A stretch of DNA of 64,000 nucleotides from Chloroflexota bacterium (lineage in GTDB: Bacteria > Chloroflexota > Dehalococcoidia > Bin125), in assembly GCA_028875225.1 (NCBI GenBank), contig JAPPFB010000028.1:18792-82791 (forward strand), read 5' to 3'. Below are positions 1-8,175 of the stretch, piece by piece. The position numbers and the translations under genes were made by a program. Positions within the stretch are counted from its first letter, which is position 1. Each line of letters starts with the position of its first letter. The notes beneath the pieces were generated by a model that saw only the letters and a list, made by a program, of their open reading frames with translations, did no database searches and was not told the DNA's origin.

Positions 1-2
1 GC

Positions 3-137
3 TTTCACAACACGCGGGAAGCCGAGCGGCTCCTGCTCGACGCGGCCGACGAGCAGGGCCTGACGCACGAGGCCGTATCGATTGAGGCCGAATCCTGGCT
101 CGAGACCGAGATCAATGCTGGTCTCGGTCCGAGTTGA
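3..137 (+). CDS. C-terminal fragment of an unknown protein (truncated by the window edge)
   Basis: An open frame enters from the left edge and ends at TGA 135-137, giving 44 residues that end in GLGPS. The visible part is charged and rich in Ala, Glu and Leu, as in a helical tail. It lies 43 nt before a small gene on the same strand and upstream of a holin/endolysin-like cassette, so a phage structural or accessory protein is plausible by position only. Nothing in the fragment identifies a family, and the start lies outside the window. Confidence 0.45.
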   Translation, partial: FHNTREAERLLLDAADEQGLTHEAVSIEAESWLETEINAGLGPS

Positions 138-180
138 ACCACACCACGGAACTGACCACTGAACAGAGAGGAAGCAACCA

Positions 181-528
181 ATGGCAAGCAAGACCACAAC
201 GGAAGAGGGCGACGTTCGTCTCTTCGTTCGCGCGGGCGAACGCGCCGTGCTCCTGAGCCACGACGAGTACCGACGGGCCCGCGCCGAGGGGCGAGGCGTC
301 GAGGACTACGACGTCCTGATGCGCCGTCCCGACGACGAACCCGGAGCAGGCGAACTGTCGGAAGCCGCGCGCTGGATCTCAGTGCCGGCCGCCAAGTACC
401 TCAAGCATCGCGCGATCGGCTGGCGCGAGGCGGAGTCGGCGGATGAACTGCCGGCGGACTGGCGCGAGCTGGCCGCCGAACGGGAATCGTTCCCGGTCGA
501 GGCACCGAGCGAGGAAGGAGCGGAGTAG
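181..528 (+). CDS. Hypothetical protein, 115 aa, in phage-like lysis region
   Basis: I do not recognise the family. The start is supported by a purine-rich GAGAGGAAG just upstream of the ATG. The product is acidic and soluble, with no signal peptide or membrane segment, and has a Ser/Glu-rich tail. The next gene begins 2 nt after its stop, with that gene's ribosome binding site (GAGGAAGGAG) inside this gene's 3' end, so the two are translationally linked. Position before two small membrane proteins and an amidase suggests a phage tail or lysis-region accessory gene; this is inference from context. Confidence 0.5.
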   Translation: MASKTTTEEGDVRLFVRAGERAVLLSHDEYRRARAEGRGVEDYDVLMRRPDDEPGAGELSEAARWISVPAAKYLKHRAIGWREAESADELPADWRELAAERESFPVEAPSEEGAE

Positions 529-530
529 CG

Positions 531-773
531 ATGTCTGATCCACAGTTCTCCAGGCCGAAGGCTCGGCCGCCCGATCCTGATGGGTCGGGCGGCTGCCCGA
601 CCGAACCGCACGAGCAGGCAACCGATGCGCTGTGGCAGTACCTCAGGCGGATCGAGAGCGGTCTCGACCACATCGATTCGCGGATCGACCGGCTGTACAT
701 CGCCCTGGGCGGCGGGACCGTGCTGTTGGCCGCTATTGGCCTTGGCTCGGCGTTCATTGTCCGCGGCGGATGA
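531..773 (+). CDS. Small membrane protein, possible holin or spanin-like partner
   Basis: An 80-residue protein with a Pro/Gly-rich hydrophilic N-terminus, a short amphipathic helix around residues 30-50 (LRRIESGLDHIDSRIDRL) and one C-terminal hydrophobic helix (about 55-76). That layout, short heptad-like helix then a single membrane segment, is common in small phage membrane proteins. It follows the preceding gene by 2 nt and is followed 66 nt later by another small membrane gene. Function cannot be assigned from sequence alone. Confidence 0.5.
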   Translation: MSDPQFSRPKARPPDPDGSGGCPTEPHEQATDALWQYLRRIESGLDHIDSRIDRLYIALGGGTVLLAAIGLGSAFIVRGG

Positions 774-839
774 GGCGAACGGGTCCCCGCTCGGAGGCGG
801 GGACGGGAAACGCTAACAGCATCAGAAACGGAACGGAAC

Positions 840-1088
840 ATGAGTGAACAACACCATCCATCGGAACCGCCTGAGGGCGTTCGCGATGGTCAACACGAAC
901 CGCTGTGGCTGCCGCGAGGCAGCGTGCGGGCGTTGATTGCGCTGGGAGTGATCAGTGTCTGGGCGGTGCTGGAGACGGGCCTGGTCGGCGGCGGGGCGTC
1001 CGACGCCGTGCGATCGATCGCCATCGCGATCGCCGCCGGCTACGGACTCCTGCGCGCCCGCGACGGGAAGACTGGAGGTTCGGAATGA
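840..1088 (+). CDS. Putative holin, 82 aa, two membrane segments
   Basis: The product has a hydrophilic N-terminus, a membrane segment at about residues 29-46, a short Gly/Ala turn, and a second hydrophobic stretch at about 55-70, followed by a charged tail. Size, two-helix topology and overlap (ATGA) with a downstream peptidoglycan amidase gene match the usual holin-endolysin arrangement, in which the holin permeabilises the membrane to release the lysin. The family is not identifiable by sequence, so the holin call rests on topology and neighbourhood. Confidence 0.5.
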   Translation: MSEQHHPSEPPEGVRDGQHEPLWLPRGSVRALIALGVISVWAVLETGLVGGGASDAVRSIAIAIAAGYGLLRARDGKTGGSE

Positions 1089-1780
1089 CCACGGACGTTG
1101 TTTCGCCGGCGCCGGATCTGAGCGGGCTCGTCGGTCTGCCCGAGGGCGCGCGCACGATCTGGCGTCCGGCGCATCCCAGCAACTACTACACCGCCGCGTC
1201 GCGGCCCTACTCGGGGGCGACGCGGCGGTTCCTGGCGATCTGCTACCACACGCCCGAGGAGCCGTGGGACGACCACGAGGTCACTCCGGCCTGGTTTGAG
1301 GATCCGCGCGCCAATGCCAGCACCAACTACTACACCGACTCCGACGGCGATCTGTACCAGATGGTGCGAGACGGGGATTTCGCCTGGGCCCAGGGCGTGC
1401 GGCGGAAGGACCTGGTCCTGCCGCGGCCGTCGTGGTGGCGAGACGAGTACATCAGCTACAACGCCTGCATGCTCTCGATTGAGATCGAGGGCTACGCCCG
1501 CGAGATCGGCGAGACGTTCCAGCCCGGCAGCCGCCAGTTCGAGACGGTCGCGGCCTGGTCGGCCTACGTGTGCCGCAAGTACGCCATTCCGATTGACCGG
1601 ACGCATCACGTCGGTCACAGCGAGCTGACGCGTCAGAAGTCGGATCCGGGGCGGGACTTTCCCTGGGCGGCACTGCTGGAACGGGTTGCCTGGCTGTCGG
1701 GCTATGGAGACGGTCGGTTGCTGGCGATTGAACAGCGGCTGTCGGCGCTGGAGCGTCATACGCACGGTCCGCCGCTGTAG
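1085..1780 (+). CDS. N-acetylmuramoyl-L-alanine amidase (Amidase_2-like endolysin)
   Basis: A 231-residue protein that would cleave the amide bond between muramic acid and the stem peptide. Amidase_2 features are visible: a zinc-ligand His in the first strand (CYHTPEE), the strand pairing with a Glu/Tyr motif (IEIEGY), a later zinc His (HVGHSE), and a catalytic-loop Lys/Asp (QKSDPG). There is no signal peptide, as expected for a holin-dependent endolysin. The ATG overlaps the stop of the preceding small membrane gene (ATGA), which decides this start over a longer upstream frame. Its last ~40 nt are part of a direct repeat that recurs twice downstream. Confidence 0.8.
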   Translation: MTTDVVSPAPDLSGLVGLPEGARTIWRPAHPSNYYTAASRPYSGATRRFLAICYHTPEEPWDDHEVTPAWFEDPRANASTNYYTDSDGDLYQMVRDGDFAWAQGVRRKDLVLPRPSWWRDEYISYNACMLSIEIEGYAREIGETFQPGSRQFETVAAWSAYVCRKYAIPIDRTHHVGHSELTRQKSDPGRDFPWAALLERVAWLSGYGDGRLLAIEQRLSALERHTHGPPL

Positions 1781-2602
1781 GCCAACATCCCATTCCGATG
1801 CCCCGCGCTCGACGCGAGGCCCAGGGCAGCCAACTTCGCCCGGGAGGACAAGCGATAGTCGTCTCGGACGCAGTGGGCGGATCCCTCGCGCAACGCTTCA
1901 GCACAGGATCAGAGCGGTGCTGCGCGCGGAGATCACGGTCTGGGTCCCGCATCAAGTGCGGGGCATCGGGTGCGGCTTGCGGGACATCGGGGGTGAGGTG
2001 CAGGGCAGAGGTGAAGTGTGGCGACGGCATCGGCGGCGACTGCGCAGTGGTTGTCGGCGCTGGAGCGTCATACGCACGGTCCGCCGCTGTAGGCCAACAT
2101 CCCATTCCGATGCCCCGCGCTCGACGCGGGGCCCAGGGCAGCCAACTTCGCTCGGGAGGCCAAGCAATAGTCGTCTCGGACGCAGTCGGCGGATCCCCCT
2201 TGCAGCGCTTCAGCACAGGATCAGAGCGGTGCCGCGCGCGCAAATCACGGTCTGGGTCCCGCATCAAGTGCGGGACATCGGGGGTGAGGTGCGGGGCAGA
2301 GGCGAAGTGTGGCGGCGGCATCGGTGGCGACTGCGCAGCGGTGGTCGGCGCTGATGCGTCATACGCACGGTCCGCCGGTATAGGCAAACATCCCATTCCG
2401 ATGCCCCGCGCTTGAAGCGGGGCCCAGGGCAGCCAACTTCGCCCGGGAGGCCAAGCGATAGTCGTCTCGCACGCAGTGGGTGGATCCCCCTTGCGACGCT
2501 TCAGCACAGGATCAGAGCGGTGCTGCGCGCGGAGTTCACGGTCTGGGTCCCGCATCAAGTGCGGGACATCGGGGGGTGGCGTGCGGGGCATCAAAAGGGG
2601 GA
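1741..2602. repeat. Three ~300-bp direct repeats including the 3' end of the amidase gene
   Basis: The block opening GTCGGCGCTGGAGCGTCATA starts at 1741, 2053 and, with changes, 2344, giving spacings of 312 and 291 nt. Each unit repeats the same order: the last codons of the amidase frame, a GCCCCGCG...CGCGGGGC palindrome, a segment with a BamHI-like GGATCC, and a second palindrome GTCCCGCA...TGCGGGAC. Only copy 1 belongs to the intact gene; copies 2 and 3 carry a detached gene tail. No credible gene fills 1781-2633; the open frames seen there are produced by the repeat itself. Confidence 0.85.
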
Positions 2603-2633
2603 CGTGCGGGGTAACGGAGGAGTGTTGAGCGGG

Positions 2634-4013
2634 TCAGTTGCGGAGCTTTTGGCCGGACATCAGGGCCACGGGGCGGAGCATTGGCGGCGGCGGCATAGCT
2701 GGTGCGGGGGCGTCTCCGTTGGCCGCGAGCTGGGCTCCTCGGATGTCGGTGTCGGGGGTGAGGCGAATCTGGGGGAGTGTTGCTTCGTGCTTGCGGATCG
2801 CGAGCCAACCGAGGATGCCGAGCCCGACGAAGACGAAGGTGAGCAGGGCGACGCCGGCGAGGATCTCGCGTTCGCCCAACAGATCAGCGACGACCCCGGC
2901 CGGTCCGCCGCTGACCGAGGAGATACCCCAGGACATCATCGTGAAGGCGGTGACGCGGCCCAGGTAGTTGGACTCGGTGTTCATCACGATCTTGGCCTGG
3001 AGCAGGAGGGTGGGTCCCTGCAGTCCGGGGCCGAGCAGCATCATCGAGGCGACGGCGACGCCGTAGGTCTGGGCCTGCGACATGACCAGGTAGCCGAGGC
3101 CCATGACCCCCATGAGGATGAAAATCAGCGGCCAGGACCACCGTGAGGTCGCGAGTCCGGCGACGCCGATCGCGAGGACGGCGCTCGCGACGCCGTTGAC
3201 CGTCATCATCAGGCCCATGTCGGTCGATTCGCGATCGAGGTGCTGTTCCAGCAGCGCGGGCGTGAGCACGCGGAACATGAACCCGATCACGACGGTCGCC
3301 ATGAACAGCAACAGCATGAGTCGCAGCTGCGGGCGCTGAGTGACGTAGCGCACGCCGTCGAGCAGGTCGGAAAGCGGGCTGCGTCGCTCGCTTTGCTGGG
3401 GTTTTCCCTTGTTCGGCATGACGGCCATCGAGAGCACGCCGATCGAGACGAGCACGCCCATGACGACGTAGGTGCCGCCACCTCCGGCGGCGGACTCGAG
3501 CAGCAGCGCCGCGATCATCGGGGCGACGGGCATGCCCCAGCTGTGCGCGAGCTGGTTGAGCGCGACGGCGTTGCCGATCAGGCGCGGTCCGACGATGTCG
3601 GCGGTGAAGGCGTTGCGGGCCGGACCCATGAAGACGAACGTCGCACCCAGGATCAGGGTGAGGATGAACATCAGGGGCAGGTTGACGAGGTCGAGCAGCA
3701 GCAGGACGCCGGTCAGCGCGAGCATGACGGCGCCGGAGCCCTGGCCCCAGACGATCAGATGTTTGCGGTTGACCCGGTCGGCGATCACGCCGCCCCAGGG
3801 GGAGCCGATCAGCATCGAGATGCCGGTGCCCATGGCGACTAGTCCGACGGCCGAGTTGCTGCCGCCGAGGTCGTAGGACACGACGGACTGGGCGACGAAC
3901 ATCATCATGTAGGCGAGCGTCGCGAAGAGCGTGCCGGCGAACAGGATGCGGAACTGGGGATGCTCGAGGGCGAGGAAGGTGTTGGCCCGCCAGCCCTGAA
4001 TGCTTCGCCTCAT
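2634..4013 (-). CDS. MFS transporter, EntS/MFS_3-like exporter
   Basis: A 459-residue integral membrane protein with about 12 hydrophobic helices and the signature loop between helices 2 and 3 (GVIADRVNRKHL, residues about 75-87), as in major facilitator drug or siderophore exporters of the MFS_3 type. The hydrophilic C-terminal ~45 residues are Pro-rich and unusual. The start at 4013 is supported by a TAAACT box (4025-4020) exactly 6 nt before the ATG, suggesting a leaderless transcript. It diverges from the DUF885 gene. Substrate is unknown. Confidence 0.85.
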   Translation of the reverse strand: MRRSIQGWRANTFLALEHPQFRILFAGTLFATLAYMMMFVAQSVVSYDLGGSNSAVGLVAMGTGISMLIGSPWGGVIADRVNRKHLIVWGQGSGAVMLALTGVLLLLDLVNLPLMFILTLILGATFVFMGPARNAFTADIVGPRLIGNAVALNQLAHSWGMPVAPMIAALLLESAAGGGGTYVVMGVLVSIGVLSMAVMPNKGKPQQSERRSPLSDLLDGVRYVTQRPQLRLMLLLFMATVVIGFMFRVLTPALLEQHLDRESTDMGLMMTVNGVASAVLAIGVAGLATSRWSWPLIFILMGVMGLGYLVMSQAQTYGVAVASMMLLGPGLQGPTLLLQAKIVMNTESNYLGRVTAFTMMSWGISSVSGGPAGVVADLLGEREILAGVALLTFVFVGLGILGWLAIRKHEATLPQIRLTPDTDIRGAQLAANGDAPAPAMPPPPMLRPVALMSGQKLRN

Positions 4014-4019
4014 GCGAAG

Positions 4020-4025
4020 AGTTTA
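4020..4025 (-). promoter_or_regulatory. Leaderless -10 box of the MFS gene
   Basis: On the minus strand TAAACT ends 6 nt before the ATG at 4013, and no Shine-Dalgarno sequence is present. The same TAnnnT-N6/7-start layout recurs at several other genes here. Confidence 0.5.
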
Positions 4026-4133
4026 CGACTGGCGCGGACCAAGCGAGTTGCCAGCCGCGGACTGACTGCCGGCGTGCTGACCCTGTGCCGCGGCGTGATT
4101 CGGATCGATAATGCTGAGGAATGGAGCGCAATC

Positions 4134-5801
4134 ATGACTACACCAGATTTTTCGTCCGTTTCGGCAATCTCCGATTGGTACGTCGACGCACTGGCTGCGG
4201 CTAGTCCGAACATGGCGACGGCGCTGGGAATCCCGGGCCGGGAGACGGAGCTGACCGACTACTCGCCGGACGGCCATGAAGAGCGGTCGGCGATTCGGCG
4301 GCAGGCGGAGGCGGCGCTGGGGTTGATCAACGTGGAGACGGAGCGAGACCGGGTGGCTCGCGACGTGATGCTGGAACGGTTCGCCTACGAGGCAGAGCTG
4401 GAGGCGCAACAGGAGCATCTGCGCTCGCTTAACATCCTGGCCTCGCCGCTGCAGAACACGCGGCAGGTCTTCGACCTGATGCCCCGTGAGACGGAGGAGG
4501 ACCAGGCGAACATCATCGAGCGGATGGGAGCAGTGCCGGAGGCGCTGGAGCGGTATCGCTCGTCGCTGGCGTCGGGCATGGATGAAGGGATCGTGGTGGC
4601 GCGGCGCCAGGTTCGAGGCGCGGTGGAGCAATGCCGGGTGTGGTCGGGCGCCGGCGAAGGGGCATCGTTCTTTCGCGGACTGTGCGACTCGCTGGGAATC
4701 GAAGGCGGCGAACACGTCGTGGCGGCGGAGCAAGGCTATGCGGCGATGGGCGACTGGCTGGAGCGGGAATATCTGCCCAACGCGAATCCTCGGGATCCGG
4801 TGGGCCGGGAGCGTTACCAGGCGGCGTCGCGGGGATTCAACGGGATCGAGCTGGACCTGGACGAGACGTATCAGTGGGGCTGGGAGGAGGTCTGGCGGAT
4901 CCAGTCGGAGATGGCGACGACGGCGGAGCGGATCTCGCCCGGCGCGTCCACGGCGGAGGCGATCGCGATCCTGGAGTCTGACGACTCGCGGGCGATAGAT
5001 GGCGAGGACGCCTTCCGCAACTGGATGCAGCAGACGCAGGACGAGACGATGCAGGCGCTGCTGGGCACGCACTTCGACATCGCCGAGCCGGTGCAGCGGA
5101 TCGAGGCGATGATTGCGCCTCCGGGCGGGGCGCTGGCGATGTACTACACGGGACCGTCGGAGGACTTCTCGCGTCCGGGCCGGACCTGGTATCCGACTGG
5201 CGGCGAGACGCGGTTCCCGCTGTGGCGTGAATTGTCTGTCTGCTATCACGAGGGCGTGCCGGGGCATCACCTGCAGATTGGCACGACTCGGTATCTCGGG
5301 GAGGAGCTGACTCGATATCAACGGCTGCTGGCGGGGACGTCAGGTTATGTCGAGGGTTGGGCGTTGTACGCGGAACGTTTGATGGCCGAACTGGGCTATC
5401 TCGAAGATCCGGCCTACTACATGGGTCTGCTGAGCAGTCAGGCCCTTCGGGCAGTACGGGTGGTGATTGACATCGGGATGCATCTGGAGTTGCCGATTCC
5501 GGAGCGGGAGGGGTACCACGGCGGCGAGACCTGGACGCCGGAGCTAGCGCTGCCGTTCCTGATCGAGCGGTCGTTTTTCCCCGAGCAGATGCTGGCCAGC
5601 GAGGTTGATCGGTATCTCGGTTGGCCGGGCCAGGCGATCAGCTACAAGGTCGGCGAGCGGGAGTGGCTGGCTGCACGAGAGGCGGCGCGGCAGTCACTGG
5701 GCGACGCTTTCGATCTGAAGAGCTTCCACAAGGCGGCGCTGGATCTGGGTCCGATGGGTCTGCAGCAGCTGCGCGATGAGATGTCGCGATTGCGGGGATG
5801 A
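4134..5801 (+). CDS. DUF885 family protein (putative zinc metallo-hydrolase)
   Basis: A 555-residue protein of the DUF885 family. The key motif is HEGVPGHH near residues 377-384, a variant zinc-binding HExxxxH signature, followed by a downstream EGWALYAE segment that supplies the third ligand Glu in this family. No signal peptide is evident, so a cytoplasmic hydrolase or peptidase is likely; substrates of the family are poorly defined. The ATG is preceded by GAGGAATGGAG; a longer upstream in-frame extension is not supported. A GATAAT box about 20 nt upstream may be the promoter, divergent from the MFS gene. Confidence 0.8.
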   Translation: MTTPDFSSVSAISDWYVDALAAASPNMATALGIPGRETELTDYSPDGHEERSAIRRQAEAALGLINVETERDRVARDVMLERFAYEAELEAQQEHLRSLNILASPLQNTRQVFDLMPRETEEDQANIIERMGAVPEALERYRSSLASGMDEGIVVARRQVRGAVEQCRVWSGAGEGASFFRGLCDSLGIEGGEHVVAAEQGYAAMGDWLEREYLPNANPRDPVGRERYQAASRGFNGIELDLDETYQWGWEEVWRIQSEMATTAERISPGASTAEAIAILESDDSRAIDGEDAFRNWMQQTQDETMQALLGTHFDIAEPVQRIEAMIAPPGGALAMYYTGPSEDFSRPGRTWYPTGGETRFPLWRELSVCYHEGVPGHHLQIGTTRYLGEELTRYQRLLAGTSGYVEGWALYAERLMAELGYLEDPAYYMGLLSSQALRAVRVVIDIGMHLELPIPEREGYHGGETWTPELALPFLIERSFFPEQMLASEVDRYLGWPGQAISYKVGEREWLAAREAARQSLGDAFDLKSFHKAALDLGPMGLQQLRDEMSRLRG

Positions 5802-5812
5802 GGCTCCGTGCG

Positions 5813-6445
5813 TTACCAGCTGGACGGCTTGACAATCACACCTTGTTCGTCGGACAGCGCGTCGGCGAAGTGGCTGGCGCTCAGCGGACCTCGCCTCAAG
5901 CGGCGATACCAGGACGCGGCTTGAGATAGCTCAAAGCTACGACGGCGGCTGGGATCAAAGACGCCAACAGTTCTCAGGAGTCGATCACGCGCGAACGTGA
6001 TTGGGAGCTGCAGGTCGGAGTCGTTGGAGATGACGACAGCGAGTTCGTAATCCTGCTCGAATCCATCGAGCAAGAGGTACGAGGCGAGATTGACGTCGGA
6101 CCCCTTCTCCTCGGTATCCAGTATCTCAACGATGGCAGATCCGGTTGGCGGCGGCGCGGCCAGCGGACGGCGCTTGCGCTTGGCGAGGAAATGCCCGTAG
6201 TGGATCGTCAGATCGGGTACGGTCATCAGGGCACGGAGGTACGCCTGTTGGCGCTGCGCCTGGGTCGGATCACCGGGCCGACTGCTCACGCGAGCAGTGA
6301 AGTAGCGAATCCGATTGATTTCGTGGCCGGGCAGCAGGAGATGAGCCAGTCGGCCAAGGTCCAGCCAACGATCGGGCGTGTCCCGCAACGCGCGGTAGTA
6401 GAGATTGAAGCCGTCAATGTAGATGTTGGCGCGGATGAGTATCAC
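5813..6445 (-). CDS. NYN-domain protein (LabA/DUF88-like, PIN-fold putative RNase)
   Basis: A 210-residue NYN domain, the PIN-fold family of metal-dependent ribonucleases. Acidic residues expected in the active site are visible: Asp in YIDGFN (residue ~11), Asp in GSDVNLAS, and the SNDSDL motif. I place the start at GTG 6445, directly before the first strand (VILIRANIYIDG); a much longer frame exists upstream but is low-complexity and antisense to the first selenoprotein gene. Its 5' leader contains a perfect 9-bp hairpin. It diverges from the selenoprotein array; a functional tie is not demonstrated. Confidence 0.75.
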   Translation of the reverse strand: MILIRANIYIDGFNLYYRALRDTPDRWLDLGRLAHLLLPGHEINRIRYFTARVSSRPGDPTQAQRQQAYLRALMTVPDLTIHYGHFLAKRKRRPLAAPPPTGSAIVEILDTEEKGSDVNLASYLLLDGFEQDYELAVVISNDSDLQLPITFARDRLLRTVGVFDPSRRRSFELSQAASWYRRLRRGPLSASHFADALSDEQGVIVKPSSW

Positions 6446-6458
6446 CCAGGAAAAGGCT

Positions 6459-6480
6459 GAGGCTGCCTTTCGGCAGCCTC
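6459..6480 (-). promoter_or_regulatory. Perfect 9-bp hairpin in the leader of the NYN gene
   Basis: GAGGCTGCC (6459-6467) and GGCAGCCTC (6472-6480) pair perfectly around a 4-nt loop, which reads GAAA (a GNRA tetraloop) on the minus strand. It lies 14 nt upstream of the GTG start of the NYN gene, so it could act as an mRNA leader structure, a processing site, or a terminator of antisense transcripts. No T-run follows on the plus strand. Confidence 0.4.
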
Positions 6481-6565
6481 GCGCCCTGGCGCCGAAGCGC
6501 ACAGGGGGTGTATCAGGCACGATAGTTACGTAGCGGCCGCTCGTCAATCGATTCCGCTCCCTCGA

Positions 6566-6571
6566 TAGGCT
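6566..6571 (+). promoter_or_regulatory. Leaderless -10 box of selenoprotein gene 1
   Basis: TAGGCT ends exactly 6 nt before the ATG at 6578, with no Shine-Dalgarno sequence between. This matches the TAnnnT-N6-start pattern of other genes in the window and suggests the first array transcript begins at or next to its start codon. Confidence 0.45.
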
Positions 6572-6577
6572 GACGTC

Positions 6578-7372
6578 ATGAGGTGGTTCTCTGTCGCATT
6601 GGTGGCGGTCGGGCTGGTAGTGATCGCCTGCGGAACGGGCGACGAGGCCCAGCCCGCGGGTACGGCGACGTCGGAGCGGGTTGAGCGGCAGGCGACGGTC
6701 ACTCAGCAACAGCAAGGACAGCCGGCGCCGGCGCCTGAGACTGAGGAACCGGAGCAGGCAGAGGAACCGCAGCAACAGATTTCGACTCCCGAGGAGGAGC
6801 CCCAGGAACAGCAGGTTGTCGAACTGCCCGCCGATGTCGTCGGCGAGCACAAGGGTGTGCGTTCAGAGCGGCATGTGCTGGGCGAACCGGATGCTCCCGT
6901 GGAGATTCGCTACTACGGCGACTTCACTTGAGGCGGCTGCCAGTGGTTTGCGGCTCAGGTTGAGCCGCTGATTCTCAAGGAACTCGTTGAGCCGGGGATC
7001 GCCCGCTACGTCTTCCGACACTTTCCGATTCGAGGTCAGGAATCGCTCTACGCGGCGGTCGTGGTCGAGTGCGCAGCCAACCAGGGTGGATTCTGGCCCT
7101 TGCACGACCGCTTCATGGCCGGCGACGAGACGCTCTTCACTGAAGCCGGTCTTCGTCGACAGGCCACGTTCGAGGGTCTGGAGTTCGGTGAGCTCTGGCA
7201 ATGCATAACCGAGGGTGACACCTTGCCGTTGGTCAGCGCATCCTACGACGAAGGCGTCGCGCGCCAGGTTCCCGGCACCCCGACCGTGTTCGTCGACGAT
7301 CGGAGAGTCGATCCGACCTTTGAAGCCATCGACCAGGCGGTCAGGGAGGCGGCAGGAGAGGCCTCACGCTGA
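6578..7372 (+). CDS. DsbA-like selenoprotein lipoprotein 1 (UGGC active site)
   Basis: A 264-residue thiol-disulfide oxidoreductase-like lipoprotein read through UGA 6929-6931 as selenocysteine at residue 118. The N-terminus is a lipoprotein signal with lipobox VIAC (Cys18). Residues ~19-95 form a Gln/Glu/Pro-rich linker. The thioredoxin-fold domain follows, starting LGEPDAPVEI and continuing across UGA as DFT-U-GGC-QWF, with the cis-Pro loop GTPTV. The frame is identical before and after the UGA and homology continues on both sides. A hairpin at 6950-6968 is SECIS-like. Most divergent of the four copies. Stop is TGA 7370-7372, so UGA would have two meanings in one mRNA. Start supported by a leaderless -10 box. 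Confidence 0.85.
6950..6968 (+). promoter_or_regulatory. SECIS-like hairpin of selenoprotein gene 1
   Basis: GCGGCUC pairs perfectly with GAGCCGC around the loop AGGUU. The stem begins 19 nt after the UGA at 6929-6931. Bacterial SECIS elements sit just after the UGA within the coding region and display G and U in the apical loop, as here. Confidence 0.75.
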
Positions 7373-7407
7373 CCAGGTTGCACACGCCGGGCGAAACCCG
7401 TGTCGGA

Positions 7408-7413
7408 TACAGT
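7408..7413 (+). promoter_or_regulatory. Leaderless -10 box of selenoprotein gene 2
   Basis: TACAGT ends exactly 6 nt before the ATG at 7420, with no ribosome binding site between. It suggests that gene 2 has its own promoter despite lying only 47 nt after gene 1. Confidence 0.45.
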
Positions 7414-7419
7414 CAAGCC

Positions 7420-8175
7420 ATGAGACTGACGCTGATCCTGGCAACCCTGCTCGGTGGAATCGGATTGCTGGTTTCAGCGTGTGGATCGGGGGGCGAAGAG
7501 GCGGACGGGGACGTCTCGACCGGCACGGTACGCACTGAACGCGCCGATCGCGAGGCGTCGATCATGCAGCAGGAACAGGGAGCCGAACAACCGGGAGACA
7601 CAGGCGTCGAGGGCGGTGTCATTGATTTCGGCCACCGCGAGGGGCTGCCGTTCACACGCAACGTTGTCGGCGATCCCGAGGCGCCAGTCCTGATTATCGA
7701 GTATTCCGACTTTCAGTGACCCAGCTGCCGCCGGTTCGCGGCTCAGGCTGAGCCGCTGATCATGGAGGAACTCATTCACAGCGGAATCGCCCGCTACGAG
7801 TACCGGCATTTCATCATCTTCGGATCGGCCTCGCAGTTTGCGGCCATGGCGACCGAATGCGCCGGCGATCAGGGCGCCTGGTGGGAATTTCACGACGCGT
7901 ATCTGATTGATGCTCGGGCCCGCAGCTTCACCCGCGCCGGCGCCCTTGAGCTGGCCCGCGACGAGGGACTCGACGTCGCCCAGTTCACGCAATGCATCGA
8001 CAACGAAGAGCATCGCGACCGGATCCTGCAAATGCAACAGCAGGCGATCGCTGACGGAGCCAGGGGCACGCCGACATTTCTGATTAACGGCCGGATGGCC
8101 GCGCGGTCGCTGGACGGAATCATCGAGCAAGTCCACGACGCGGCCGAGGCGGTCGAGAACCAGGAGGGCGGCTGA
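7420..8175 (+). CDS. DsbA-like selenoprotein lipoprotein 2 (UPSC active site)
   Basis: A 251-residue lipoprotein with in-frame UGA 7717-7719 read as selenocysteine at residue 100. Lipobox VSAC gives Cys21 as the lipidated residue, followed by an acidic/Gln-rich linker. The thioredoxin-fold domain begins VGDPEAPVLI, reaches the active site as DFQ-U-PSC-RRF, and contains the helical-insert motifs TECAGDQG and QCIDNEEH and the cis-Pro loop GTPTF. UPSC resembles the CPxC sites of other Dsb-like enzymes with the first Cys replaced. A SECIS-like hairpin lies at 7738-7756. I chose ATG 7420 over an upstream TTG/ATG frame because it gives a clean lipoprotein signal and sits 6 nt after a -10 box. The stop overlaps the next start (TGATG). 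Confidence 0.87.
7738..7756 (+). promoter_or_regulatory. SECIS-like hairpin of selenoprotein gene 2
   Basis: GCGGCUC/GAGCCGC stem with loop AGGCU, again starting 19 nt after the UGA. The loop has C where copies 1, 3 and 4 have U, a deviation that could weaken SelB recognition. Confidence 0.65.

Noticed and set aside
1686..2594. Several long frames on both strands in the repeat block
   Set aside because: They follow the 300-bp repeat period and show the same Arg/Pro-rich shadow composition; no ribosome binding sites.
5813..6850. 345-residue NYN protein using the far upstream ATG
   Set aside because: The extra N-terminus is low-complexity Leu/Arg sequence antisense to the selenoprotein 1 linker; the NYN fold starts at the GTG at 6445.
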